NCBI GenBank assembly: GCA_947630355.1
Contig: CANRHJ010000031.1
Coordinates: forward strand, 1 to 15,124
Direction: 5' to 3'
DNA from: Candidatus Gastranaerophilales bacterium
GTDB lineage: Bacteria; Cyanobacteriota; Vampirovibrionia; Gastranaerophilales; Gastranaerophilaceae
DNA: 15,124 bases
This document shows, piece after piece, positions 1 to 6,254 of the stretch. The notes beneath the pieces were generated by a model, which saw only the letters and a program-made list of their open reading frames with translations, searched no databases and had not been told where the DNA came from. The translations under genes and the position numbers were made by a program. Position 1 is the stretch's first letter. Each line of letters opens with the position of its first letter.

Positions 1-996
1 TCGTGAATTTCCGCCCTGCATATTAACTCTTTGCTTAAATTCTCCCATTATTGCCTGAATTTCACGATTTATCATTGTCTCTTGTATATCTATTTGTGTA
101 TTCTCAACTAATGTATCTATTATTTTTGCCGTTATTCGTTTTTCGTTTTCCATTTTCGCATTATTTTCGGCAAATTTCTTTATGTCCTCTTTTAATGCAT
201 CCAATGTCATTAATGAGGGATTTACCTTTTTGGCTAAATCATCATTTGCTTCCGGTAATACTTTCTCTTTTATTGCATTTATTTTTATGTTAAATTCCGC
301 TTCTTTCCCTTTTAATTTCTCATCGTGATATTCATCGGGGAATTTTACGTTTATTTTAAATTCTTCACCGGCATTCTTATCAACTAATTGTTCCGCAAAT
401 CCTGCTATGAAATTTGAATGACCCAAATCCAGCATATATCCTTTTGCGCTTCCGCCTTTTATTTCTTCGCCGTCAGCGTAGCCTTCAAAATCTATGTTCA
501 CTATATCCGTATTTATTGTTTTTCTGTCTGTTACATCTTTCAATGTGGAATATTTATCTCTTAATATTTCTATTTCCTTTTCAACTACATCGTCGGGATT
601 TTTATATTCTTCCGTTTCTATTTCCAATCCCTTGTATTCGCCTAAATTTACTTCGGGCTTCAATTCGAACTTAGCGGTGACTTTTAGTGTGTTATCTTCT
701 CCGAATTCATACCATTCCACGCTTGGCGGAGTTAATATATCAAACTTATTTTCTTCTATTGTGTTTTCAAATATTGTCGGCAATAAACTGTCTAATACTT
801 CTTTTTGCAGTGCCGCTATACCTACGTATTTTTCCAATATATTTTTCGGAGCTTTCCCTTGTCTGAATCCGGGAACATTTACTTTCTCTCCGACACGCTT
901 ACAAGCTTTTTCATATTCCCAATTCGATATAGAAGGTTCTATTTCTATATTTAATTTTATTTGGTTATTTTCTAACTTTTCTACTGTTACCGTCAT
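1..996 (-). CDS. tig: Trigger factor, ribosome-associated chaperone (3' end cut by window)
   Basis: The reverse strand from 996 to 1 is open for 332 codons without a stop, so the C-terminus lies outside the window. The N-terminal ribosome-binding domain carries the family signature at residues 41-50, VPGFRQGKAP. Residues 43-45 (GFR) are those that dock trigger factor on ribosomal protein L23 in the E. coli protein. Residues about 150-240 are the FKBP-like prolyl isomerase domain (DIVNIDFEGYADGEEI, then FKINVKFPDEY). The remaining residues belong to the helical substrate-cradling C-terminal domain; near the edge TMINREIQAIMGEFKQRV matches the usual C-terminal helix. The start is supported by an AGGTG ribosome binding site just upstream and by the normal family N-terminus. 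In many bacteria clpP and clpX follow tig, but that side is not visible. Trigger factor folds nascent chains leaving the ribosome, including precursors of exported proteins. Confidence 0.96.
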   Translation of the reverse strand, partial: MTVTVEKLENNQIKLNIEIEPSISNWEYEKACKRVGEKVNVPGFRQGKAPKNILEKYVGIAALQKEVLDSLLPTIFENTIEENKFDILTPPSVEWYEFGEDNTLKVTAKFELKPEVNLGEYKGLEIETEEYKNPDDVVEKEIEILRDKYSTLKDVTDRKTINTDIVNIDFEGYADGEEIKGGSAKGYMLDLGHSNFIAGFAEQLVDKNAGEEFKINVKFPDEYHDEKLKGKEAEFNIKINAIKEKVLPEANDDLAKKVNPSLMTLDALKEDIKKFAENNAKMENEKRITAKIIDTLVENTQIDIQETMINREIQAIMGEFKQRVNMQGGNSR

Positions 997-1050
997 TGTT
1001 TACACCTTTTCTTTTTTCACATGCCCTTTATATTTTCTTTATTTAGTTAG

Positions 1051-1077
1051 ATTATAACATAAATATATTTCTTTCAA
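1051..1077 (-). promoter_or_regulatory. Promoter of tig, extended -10 type
   Basis: On the reverse strand TTGAAA (1077-1072) is followed 15 bp later by TATAAT (1056-1051). A TG sits one base before the -10 (1059-1058), giving TGTTATAAT, an extended -10 that can compensate for the short spacer. The predicted start of transcription is near 1044, giving a leader of about 48 nt. Confidence 0.6.
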
Positions 1078-1129
1078 TAAATTGCCACTCAAAAATTTTT
1101 TTATACAATTCGTCTGCTTTTACAATCTG

Positions 1130-1138
1130 TGTTATAAT
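1130..1138 (+). promoter_or_regulatory. Extended -10 promoter element of the POTRA gene
   Basis: TGTTATAAT at 1130-1138 is a perfect extended -10. No convincing -35 is found 15-19 bp upstream. The predicted transcription start is near 1145. This places the ATG at 1144 at or before the transcript start and supports the ATG at 1168 as the real start codon. Confidence 0.55.
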
Positions 1139-1167
1139 TCTTCATGTTCAAGAAAAAGGATATTTGT

Positions 1168-1635
1168 ATGAAAAAGTTTTTTTGTTTAATTTGTTTGTTA
1201 TTGTCATCAGCTGCCTATAACGGTCAGGTTTTTGCAGCTTCTTTGGGCAGCATGGATCCGGGCGCTATTAACAGAGATTACGTTCGCGAAATGAGAACTT
1301 ATGAGGCAGTTTCAAGAGCCAGAGAAAAATCGGCCATTGTTCAAAAAACTCAGCCTGACACTTCTCAAACAGCTGCATCTGCTAATCTTAAATCAGTACA
1401 TTTTACGGGCAATAATGTCTTTTCGGAACAACAACTTTTACCTGTCATTCAGAGTAAAATTGATTCGCCTATGTCTCCTGAAAATATCGCTGATATCAGG
1501 AAAAAAATCATGAAATTTTATCAATCACAAGGCTATTACAGTGTCGTTGCCAACATCGTTTCAATGGATGTAAAAACAGGCAGCCTTGTTGTTGAAGTAA
1601 TTGAAGGCACAAAAAATTCAATTGTTGTGGAATAA
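1168..1635 (+). CDS. Exported stand-alone POTRA-domain protein (ShlB-type POTRA, no barrel)
   Basis: This 155-residue protein begins with a signal peptide (residues 1-23, KKFFCLICLLLSSAA core, likely cleavage after VFA). A charged linker follows (about 24-72), then one POTRA domain at about 74-155. The domain shows the pattern of the ShlB/FhaC-type POTRA: LKSVHFTGNNVFSEQQL, later IMKFYQSQGYYSVVANI, and the closing LVVEVIEGTKN strand. POTRA domains act in the periplasm and bind substrates or partners of Omp85/TpsB outer-membrane pores. Here the protein stops right after the domain and no beta-barrel follows in any frame. I chose the ATG at 1168 because AAGGA lies at 1156-1160, 7 nt before it; an in-frame ATG at 1144 has no such site. 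It may be a periplasmic adaptor or the leftover front of a TpsB-type transporter. Domain call is confident, role is not known. Confidence 0.82.
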   Translation: MKKFFCLICLLLSSAAYNGQVFAASLGSMDPGAINRDYVREMRTYEAVSRAREKSAIVQKTQPDTSQTAASANLKSVHFTGNNVFSEQQLLPVIQSKIDSPMSPENIADIRKKIMKFYQSQGYYSVVANIVSMDVKTGSLVVEVIEGTKNSIVVE

Positions 1636-1678
1636 TATTACGGAAAGCTGCCGATTTGCCTATATGCTTTGAATTATT

Positions 1679-1725
1679 CGAACACCGTATCGGTGTTCGG
1701 AGCTATATAGTGCCGAGAGTTTTTT
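1679..1725 (+). terminator. Two overlapping hairpins; the second resembles an intrinsic terminator
   Basis: Hairpin A is a perfect 9-bp stem, CGAACACCG (1679-1687) with CGGTGTTCG (1691-1699), closing a three-base loop. Hairpin B pairs TTCGG (1696-1700) with CCGAG (1713-1717) and is followed within two bases by six T residues (1720-1725). The arms overlap at 1696-1699, so A and B cannot form together. B may end the POTRA transcript. The arrangement also looks like an attenuator in front of the 1859 gene. It is unverified. Confidence 0.5.
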
Positions 1726-1804
1726 CGCCTCTGAATTAATATTTTAATCATTACAATAACCGTAACTTGCCGTTAGACTTTTGTCCGATTTAATTTAATT
1801 TATA

Positions 1805-1851
1805 TTCCCGTAAACTGGTAATATATTTTGGTGTTCTTTAGTTTACGGGAA
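1805..1851 (+). promoter_or_regulatory. 12-bp perfect inverted repeat covering the Shine-Dalgarno site of the 1859 gene
   Basis: TTCCCGTAAACT (1805-1816) and AGTTTACGGGAA (1840-1851) are exact reverse complements separated by 23 nt. The right arm contains the probable ribosome binding site (GGGAAG, 1847-1852), 6 nt before the ATG at 1859. In RNA the stem would hide the ribosome binding site. As DNA the dyad could be an operator. A weak -10 candidate (TATATT, 1801-1806) overlaps the left arm; if that promoter is real, the left arm would not be fully transcribed and the operator reading would be preferred. Confidence 0.6.
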
Positions 1852-1858
1852 GTGTGTT

Positions 1859-2344
1859 ATGGGCGTTTTGCCGAAGTCTTTTTGTCTGTATTTATTTATT
1901 TTATTATTTATTCCATTTTCTGCTTTCGCTTTGGATATTGAAAATACTGCCGATAATCCGAGATTGGTTAATTTAACTCCTCAACAATACAAGGCTCTTG
2001 ATAACATAGAGAAAAGAATATATTCAAATGCGTTTCCTTATGATAATACTATAGACAGGCTTGAAAGACTTGAAATGGATTTGTTTCATTCGGTTCAAAA
2101 AGGTTCTCCCACTCAGCGTATTAATACTTTGAAAATTGAAAGTTCCAGAATTGCTTTAAGAGGTGTTGCTATGACTCCTATGATGTGTGATACTTTCAAA
2201 CAGCGCTACATTAATCCTCCGGGTGAAACCCCATACTACGATGATGTCGGTATTATTGACGGACTTATCAGGGTTTGGTGGCCTGATTTCTATGAAAAAT
2301 TGTCCGAATACAGAAGATTTAAAGAAGCTAACTATTTCTACTAA
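1859..2344 (+). CDS. Exported protein with RLERLE-type helical repeats, function unknown
   Basis: The 161-residue product starts with a hydrophobic signal sequence (residues about 7-24, SFCLYLFILLFIPFSAFA), with probable cleavage near residue 24. The mature part contains two related helical units. The first is YKALDNIEKRIYSNAFPYDN (44-63); the second is IDRLERLEMDLFHSVQKGSP (65-84), continuing into QRINTLK. This 'RLxRLExxLF...G' spacing is what I associate with small exported proteins of Melainabacteria and cyanobacteria, but I cannot name a characterised family. The C-terminal third (108-161) is rich in aromatic residues (YYDD, RVWWPDFYEKL) and has no motif I recognise. One cysteine remains in the mature part (C110). 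The ATG at 1859 is preceded by GGGAAG, which lies in the right arm of a 12-bp inverted repeat. It ends 40 bp from the convergent 2385-3620 gene. Confidence 0.8.
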   Translation: MGVLPKSFCLYLFILLFIPFSAFALDIENTADNPRLVNLTPQQYKALDNIEKRIYSNAFPYDNTIDRLERLEMDLFHSVQKGSPTQRINTLKIESSRIALRGVAMTPMMCDTFKQRYINPPGETPYYDDVGIIDGLIRVWWPDFYEKLSEYRRFKEANYFY

Positions 2345-2352
2345 ATTTTTTA

Positions 2353-2377
2353 TGCAGCTTTACAATATAAGCCTGCA
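2353..2377. other. Bulged hairpin between convergent genes
   Basis: TGCAGCTT (2353-2360) can pair with AAGCCTGCA (2369-2377) if one C is bulged, with an eight-base loop. It lies in the 40-bp gap between two converging genes. Neither strand has a clear T-run after it, so terminator function is only a guess. Confidence 0.3.
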
Positions 2378-2384
2378 AACCGGA

Positions 2385-3620
2385 TTATGCTCTTATTCTT
2401 ACTGTTAATGCATTACTTATCATCGCGGAATTGCTTATATTGCTTCCGCTTTTTACTGTTCCGGATACGTACATCACCGTAGAACTGCCGCCGTCTAAAT
2501 TAATTGCTTCATAACATCCGAGTTCTTTCATTATTGCTGCAAGCTCTTTTAATGTTGCTCCGCTGCTTCCTTCTTTCCTCCCGTCAACGGTTACAAGTAT
2601 CATTATTCCGTCTTTTGTATATCCTGCTGCAGTTCTGGGATTTAATCCGTTTATTGCATTTAATTTTTGACTTGCCGTATCTATAAATATTTTGCCTTCT
2701 TTTATTAAATAAGGCCCTCCGCTTATTATATGCTGAATATCCTTATCCTGAGGTGTTATATTATAACTCACCGTAACTTCATCGCCGATTTTAAGCCCTG
2801 CCGTCTTGTATGCGGGTGCTGTAATTACCTGAGCCCCTTCTGGTATTTTTATTGAATTACCCGTTATTAATTCCACTTTATTATCTTTTATTAATACCTG
2901 TTTTATCGGATTTTTTGTAATCGGTGTCCTTTCTCCCCACTTGCTTGTGTATATCAAAACCTCGTCTTTACTCATTCTGGGACGGTTTATATTATCTATT
3001 TTTATCTCGGAATTATTATCTGTTAACGTTCCGCTGAATGATATCCTGGCTGTCTTATATTTATTGCTGCCTATTAATAAAGCCGCCCTTTCATATATCG
3101 GACCTGTTATTATCTCTCCGTCTATTACCAATGCTCCCAGCGGAGTGCCGGTATCCTGCTTAAAATATGTTCCGTTTACCGCCACGACGGAATTACTGTT
3201 CGCCGCTATATTCTTTATCCTTGATTTTGAATGCACTTTGTTATTTGATAACTGCGGTATCACTTCTATATTAGGATTTATTTCCCTGTTTATTTCACAT
3301 ATATTTATTTTTATTCTCCGTGAACCTATGTGCTTTATTATGCTTGTATGTATTATTCCCTCTTTTATCTTCTGTATCTTCCCTTTTCCGTATTTCTTAT
3401 TTAATTCGTTTTCCCACTTTTTCGTCAATAAAAAAAGAGCATCATTTTGCTCTTTTTTCATAGTATTCTCTTGTATATATCCCTGTAATACCGCATTGGG
3501 TTCGTATGCTTTTATTGTCATATTTGTTCCTGAGAAAACAGCTATCGCCATTATTGTTATCCCTAGCTTTAAGACCATTTTCTCGGACCAAACCACTCTT
3601 TGTTCCGACAGTTCATACAT
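2385..3620 (-). CDS. Exported phosphodiester glycosidase family protein (NAGPA/DUF2233 domain)
   Basis: The 411-residue protein has an N-terminal hydrophobic segment (about 15-37, VLKLGITIMAIAVFSGTNM), probably a signal peptide or anchor. A charged helix-rich stretch runs to about 95, followed by a NAGPA-like phosphodiester glycosidase domain (about 100-411). Motifs typical of this fold are VVAVNGTYF (145-153), PLGALVIDGEI (160-170), GGPYLIKEGKI (301-311), NPRTAAGYTKDG (327-338) and the conserved NLDGGSSTVMY (374-384). The family includes the human uncovering enzyme that removes GlcNAc from mannose-6-phosphate diesters; many bacterial members are exported and act on cell-surface glycans or are uncharacterised. 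The substrate is unknown here. The start at 3620 has AAGGA 9 nt upstream; the in-frame ATG at codon 15 would give a more compact signal peptide and cannot be excluded. The 5' part contains a terminator-like palindrome (3431-3458). Confidence 0.88.
   Translation of the reverse strand: MYELSEQRVVWSEKMVLKLGITIMAIAVFSGTNMTIKAYEPNAVLQGYIQENTMKKEQNDALFLLTKKWENELNKKYGKGKIQKIKEGIIHTSIIKHIGSRRIKINICEINREINPNIEVIPQLSNNKVHSKSRIKNIAANSNSVVAVNGTYFKQDTGTPLGALVIDGEIITGPIYERAALLIGSNKYKTARISFSGTLTDNNSEIKIDNINRPRMSKDEVLIYTSKWGERTPITKNPIKQVLIKDNKVELITGNSIKIPEGAQVITAPAYKTAGLKIGDEVTVSYNITPQDKDIQHIISGGPYLIKEGKIFIDTASQKLNAINGLNPRTAAGYTKDGIMILVTVDGRKEGSSGATLKELAAIMKELGCYEAINLDGGSSTVMYVSGTVKSGSNISNSAMISNALTVRIRA
3431..3458. 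repeat. Perfect 11-bp palindrome with T-run inside the phosphodiester glycosidase gene
   Basis: AAAAAAGAGCA (3431-3441) and TGCTCTTTTTT (3448-3458) are exact reverse complements around a six-base loop. Read in either direction it resembles a short intrinsic terminator (GAGC/GCTC core plus U-tract). It lies within codons 55-64 of the reverse-strand gene. The GC core is only four to five pairs, so strength is doubtful. Confidence 0.4.
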
Positions 3621-3671
3621 ATTAATGTTTCCTTATACTACAATTGTAACATATTTTTTACGTTTTTTCAA

Positions 3672-3715
3672 GTGACTATTAAGAATTTTTAATATATAAT
3701 AAAGTAAAACGGAGG
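3672..3715 (+). promoter_or_regulatory. Promoter and ribosome binding site of the cysteine-protein gene
   Basis: GTGACT (3672-3677) is followed after 17 bp by a perfect -10, TATAAT (3695-3700). The predicted transcript starts near 3707. A strong GGAGG Shine-Dalgarno (3711-3715) lies five bases before the ATG at 3721, giving a very short leader. Confidence 0.6.
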
Positions 3716-3720
3716 TTTTT

Positions 3721-4131
3721 ATGAAAGATTTGGCGGTTAAATATTTTATGGAAGGTTATTCCTGTTCGGAGTCAATAGTTCAGGCAGCAGCGGATAAGGG
3801 ATATATTTCTTATGATGCTCTGAGTATTGCGACTTCGTTTTCGGGGGGAATGGGTGCCAGATGCCTTTGCGGTGCTGTTGCAGCTGCACAAATGGTTATC
3901 GGCGCCATGTACGGTAAAAATTCATCCCGTGACGGAAAACAGGCAAGAGCTTTAGCTAAACAGTTTTATGAAAACTTTACCGATAAATATAAAGTTACTT
4001 GTTGTAAGGTTTTAAGTGCGGGTTTTGAGGATTTCCACTCACCTGAAAGACGCAGGCATTGTTCCTCTATGGTAGCTTATTCCGCCGACTTGCTTGATAA
4101 TATACTTAAAACGAACCTCGTAAATAGCTGA
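3721..4131 (+). CDS. C_GCAxxG_C_C family cysteine-rich protein
   Basis: The 136-residue product matches the C_GCAxxG_C_C family (TIGR01909/PF09719 as I know it). The N-terminus AVKYFMEGYSCSESIVQA (5-22) holds the first conserved cysteine. FSGGMGARCLCGAVAAAQMV (40-59) holds the core CGA..A segment, and VTCCKVL (about 97-103) and RRHCSSMV (about 115-122) hold the later cysteines. The regularly placed cysteines suggest metal or redox-cofactor binding, but no member has a firmly established function that I know of. No signal peptide or membrane helix is visible, so it is probably cytoplasmic. It stands alone with its own promoter and a perfect GGAGG ribosome binding site, and converges on the pyrimidine-nucleoside phosphorylase gene. 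The length is normal for the family. Confidence 0.88.
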   Translation: MKDLAVKYFMEGYSCSESIVQAAADKGYISYDALSIATSFSGGMGARCLCGAVAAAQMVIGAMYGKNSSRDGKQARALAKQFYENFTDKYKVTCCKVLSAGFEDFHSPERRRHCSSMVAYSADLLDNILKTNLVNS

Positions 4132-4149
4132 TTTTACATAAAAATCAGC
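4127..4149. terminator. 9-bp hairpin between convergent genes, possible terminator
   Basis: GCTGATTTT (4127-4135) pairs perfectly with AAAATCAGC (4141-4149) around loop ACATA. It overlaps the stop codon of the cysteine-protein gene and lies 11 bp past the end of the opposing gene. No long T-run follows on the plus strand; T residues lie within the stem. It may serve both genes. Confidence 0.45.
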
Positions 4150-4160
4150 CGCTCGATAAA

Positions 4161-5465
4161 TTAATTTATTACCTTATATACTAACGGCCTGGTTTTTGGC
4201 GGTTCACTTCCCGTTTGCACTGCCGAAAGAATTAGTTCTTCCGCTTCTTTTATTGCGGATTGTTTATTTGTATATATTGTTGCAAGTGTTTCGCCGGCTT
4301 GAATTCTTTCTGATGTTCTTTTATTTAAGTATATTCCGGCGCTGTAATCTATTGAATCCGTTTTTTTCTCTCTTCCGGCACCTAAGTTTTTACATGCTTT
4401 TGCTATGTTTAGTGCATCAATATTCGTAATATATCCGCTTTTAACTGATTTTACTTCATACTTAATTTTTGCCTGCGGCAAAAGATTATAATTTTCAGTT
4501 ATACGTTCATCCCCGTTTTGCGACTTTATTATCTCTCTGAATTTTTCTAATGCTTTCCCGCTCGATATCAGTTCATCAATATAATTATCCGATTCTTCTT
4601 TACTTTTTACCTTGCCGTTTTTCTTTAATGCCTCACGGCACAATGTATATGTGATTTCTTTTAAATCATTTTCTTTATTTCCCTTCAGAAACTCCATTAC
4701 TTCTATGATTTCTATGGAATTACCTACGGCTCTTCCTAATGGCTCATTCATGGAACTGATAACGGCACTGATATTTCTTCCCAGCCTTTTACCCGTTTCA
4801 ACCATTATTTGAGATAATTTTTCGGCATCTTCAGCAGTTTTTATAAATGCTCCTGAACCGTATTTTACGTCCAGTATTATGTGATTTGCACCTGATGCGA
4901 TTTTCTTTGATACTACCGAAGATGCTATTAAAGGTATTATATCAACGGTTGATGTTACATCCCTTAATGCATACAATTTCCCGTCCGCAGGTGCCAAAGA
5001 AAGAGTTTGTGCTGCTATTGCGGCTTTATGCTCTTTAACCTTTGATTTAAATTCTTCTATACTTAAATCGGTTCTAAATCCCGGAATTGATTCCAGTTTA
5101 TCTATTGTTCCTCCGGTATGACCTAAGCCCCTTCCTGATAATTTTGCACTGTATACTCCTGCAGCCGCTAATATCGGCAGCATTATTATTGTTATCTTGT
5201 CACCGACTCCGCCCGTAGAATGTTTGTCGGTTACGTCTTTTGAGATATCTTCTAAGTTTAGGGTTTCTCCCGATTCCGCCATGTATTTCGTTAAGTATGT
5301 TATTTCATCTGTGTTCATCCCCTGAAAATATATTGCCATTAACAGAGCACTCGTTTGGTAATCTTCTATCGTACCTTCCGTTACTCCGTTTATAAAAAAC
5401 CTTATTTCTTCTTCGTTTAATGCATTACCTTGTTTCTTTTTCTCTATTATGTCAATTATTTTCAT
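4161..5465 (-). CDS. pdp: Pyrimidine-nucleoside phosphorylase
   Basis: The 434-residue product is full length for the thymidine/pyrimidine nucleoside phosphorylase family (NP-II). It phosphorolyses uridine, thymidine or deoxyuridine to base plus (deoxy)ribose 1-phosphate in the cytoplasm. The phosphate-binding loop KHSTGGVGD is at 81-89 and the family signature SGRGLGHTGGTIDKLE at 110-125. The base-contacting residues R168, S183 and K187 fall in YALRDVTSTVDII and ASSVVSKKIA, at the numbers known for Bacillus-type enzymes. K108 is present just before the signature; as I recall, broad-specificity pyrimidine enzymes carry lysine here and strict thymidine phosphorylases do not, which favours Pdp over DeoA. 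The ribosome binding site AAGGTGA lies just upstream of ATG 5465. A terminator for the preceding skp gene ends only 26 nt before the start codon, so the promoter is unclear. The usual partners deoC and cdd are not in the window. Confidence 0.93.
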   Translation of the reverse strand: MKIIDIIEKKKQGNALNEEEIRFFINGVTEGTIEDYQTSALLMAIYFQGMNTDEITYLTKYMAESGETLNLEDISKDVTDKHSTGGVGDKITIIMLPILAAAGVYSAKLSGRGLGHTGGTIDKLESIPGFRTDLSIEEFKSKVKEHKAAIAAQTLSLAPADGKLYALRDVTSTVDIIPLIASSVVSKKIASGANHIILDVKYGSGAFIKTAEDAEKLSQIMVETGKRLGRNISAVISSMNEPLGRAVGNSIEIIEVMEFLKGNKENDLKEITYTLCREALKKNGKVKSKEESDNYIDELISSGKALEKFREIIKSQNGDERITENYNLLPQAKIKYEVKSVKSGYITNIDALNIAKACKNLGAGREKKTDSIDYSAGIYLNKRTSERIQAGETLATIYTNKQSAIKEAEELILSAVQTGSEPPKTRPLVYKVIN

Positions 5466-5490
5466 CTTTCACCTTCCCGAAATGTTTTAT

Positions 5491-5531
5491 AAAAAAACAA
5501 AAGAAGCCATAGTTTAATTTCGGCTTCTTTT
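5491..5531 (-). terminator. Intrinsic terminator after the first skp gene
   Basis: On the reverse strand AAAAGAAGCC (5531-5522) pairs perfectly with GGCTTCTTTT (5508-5499) around a 13-nt loop. It is followed by G and seven T residues (5497-5491). It lies 19 nt after the skp stop codon and just 26 nt before the pdp start codon. Confidence 0.8.
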
Positions 5532-5549
5532 ATTTTTTCTTTTTTTATT

Positions 5550-6002
5550 TTATTTCTTCTGTGTGTTTAGGTATTGTATTATATCGTTTGTTACATCTAC
5601 ACCGCCCGCATATACAACTCCGTAATCAAGAATAACATCAAGCTTTTTAGCTGTTGCTACGGCTTTTGATGCTGCAAGGACATTATCTCTTATGACTTTT
5701 TCTTTTTGGTCTTTTAAATCATAAATTCTGTCTTCTTTTAATTTAAATTCTTTTTGAAATTGCTCTTCAAATGTCTTTTTTTGTAACGGTGATTCTATCG
5801 TCCTGAATTGTTTATCTTTATCCATAGCATATTGTTGTAATTCTAACATCTTATTATCTAAATCTTTATAAGTGCTTCTGGCTAATGAATATTCGGATAA
5901 CACTTTCTGAAAGTCGGCATATCCTATTGTTGTCGCATTGGCTGTTAAATTTGCAGCTGCCATTACTAATAATGCCGTTAATGTTAATTTTATCTTTGAC
6001 AT
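5550..6002 (-). CDS. OmpH/Skp family periplasmic chaperone (paralogue 1)
   Basis: The 150-residue product has a signal peptide (residues 1-23, core LTLTALLVMAAANLTANA, likely cleavage after ANA). It has the Skp architecture: a short beta start TTIGYADFQKVLSEY (24-38), a long charged coiled coil (about 40-115), and a return strand DVILDYGVVYAGGVDVT (about 122-138) with a final helix. Skp trimers hold unfolded outer-membrane proteins in the periplasm on the way to the BAM complex. The length is close to that of E. coli Skp (161 with signal). The start is firm: AGGAGG sits just before ATG 6002. It has its own terminator and a predicted promoter with an unusually long, GC-rich leader. A second paralogue lies at 7358-7825 beyond the DAHP synthase. 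They share the layout and the C-terminal GG-D-[IV]-T motif but are clearly diverged in the coiled coil. Confidence 0.9.
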   Translation of the reverse strand: MSKIKLTLTALLVMAAANLTANATTIGYADFQKVLSEYSLARSTYKDLDNKMLELQQYAMDKDKQFRTIESPLQKKTFEEQFQKEFKLKEDRIYDLKDQKEKVIRDNVLAASKAVATAKKLDVILDYGVVYAGGVDVTNDIIQYLNTQKK

Positions 6003-6028
6003 ATTTCCTCCTGTTTTATTTCCTTATC

Positions 6029-6156
6029 TAATCCGGTGCCGCACTTTGCCGCCGGCTGTCTTGAAATTTCTTTTCGTTCGGGATAGCCGCTCGCTTACCG
6101 GACTTGCGTACATCCGAAATTTCGCTCGTGTTCCTTATCGTGAAATTTTCTCGGAC
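6029..6156 (-). repeat. GC-rich leader block upstream of skp1, probable dispersed repeat or structured RNA
   Basis: This 128-bp block is about 51% GC by my count, against roughly 30% around it. It contains GAAATTTC twice (6063-6070, 6116-6123) and the variant GAAATTTTC (6142-6150), each able to pair with the others, plus GC-rich arms such as CCGG at 6033-6036 and 6052-6055. It lies between the predicted transcript start (about 6158) and the ribosome binding site of skp1, so it would form most of the mRNA leader. Its end at 6029-6044 reads GTGCGGCACCGGATTA on the reverse strand and matches 13497-13512 with one mismatch. The reverse strand holds about 40 open codons but no start codon. Inserted repeat and regulatory leader are both possible. 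Confidence 0.5.
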
Positions 6157-6164
6157 ATATTAAT

Positions 6165-6193
6165 AATATAATAGAAATTTTTGATTATTTCAA
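6165..6193 (-). promoter_or_regulatory. Promoter of skp1
   Basis: On the reverse strand TTGAAA (6193-6188) is followed after 17 bp by TATATT (6170-6165). The transcript should start near 6158, giving a leader of about 155 nt before ATG 6002. Confidence 0.55.
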
Positions 6194-6206
6194 ATATTTA
6201 ATTTAT

Positions 6207-6245
6207 TTGATAAAAATATGTCTGTTATATAATCATATTAAGGAG
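6207..6245 (+). promoter_or_regulatory. Promoter and ribosome binding site of the DAHP synthase gene
   Basis: TTGATA (6207-6212) and TATAAT (6228-6233) are separated by 15 bp, slightly short. The Shine-Dalgarno AGGAG (6241-6245) lies 9 nt before ATG 6255 and decides that start over an in-frame TTG at 6207 that falls in the -35 box. The leader would be only about 15 nt, leaving no room for a leader-peptide attenuator or a T-box. Confidence 0.5.
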
Positions 6246-6254
6246 AAATATATT

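Noticed and set aside
494..1057. A 187-codon open frame on the plus strand.
   Set aside because: It is the shadow of trigger factor on the other strand; the product is low-complexity hydrophobic and serine-rich, with no ribosome binding site.
1144..1167. Upstream ATG at 1144 as start of the POTRA gene.
   Set aside because: It lies at the predicted transcript start with no ribosome binding site, and would put eight charged residues before a good signal peptide. ATG 1168 has AAGGA at correct spacing.
2941..3675. A 244-codon open frame on the plus strand with apparent hydrophobic segments.
   Set aside because: It lies antisense to the phosphodiester glycosidase gene, whose motifs are clear. 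Apparent membrane helices are a by-product of AT-rich complement.
6029..6160. About 40 open codons on the reverse strand through the GC-rich block, as a possible small protein or gene remnant.
   Set aside because: No start codon in frame and a stop just upstream; the sequence is better explained as a repeat or RNA leader.
6207..6254. TTG at 6207 as start of the DAHP synthase.
   Set aside because: It falls in the -35 element; AGGAG and the normal family N-terminus support ATG 6255.
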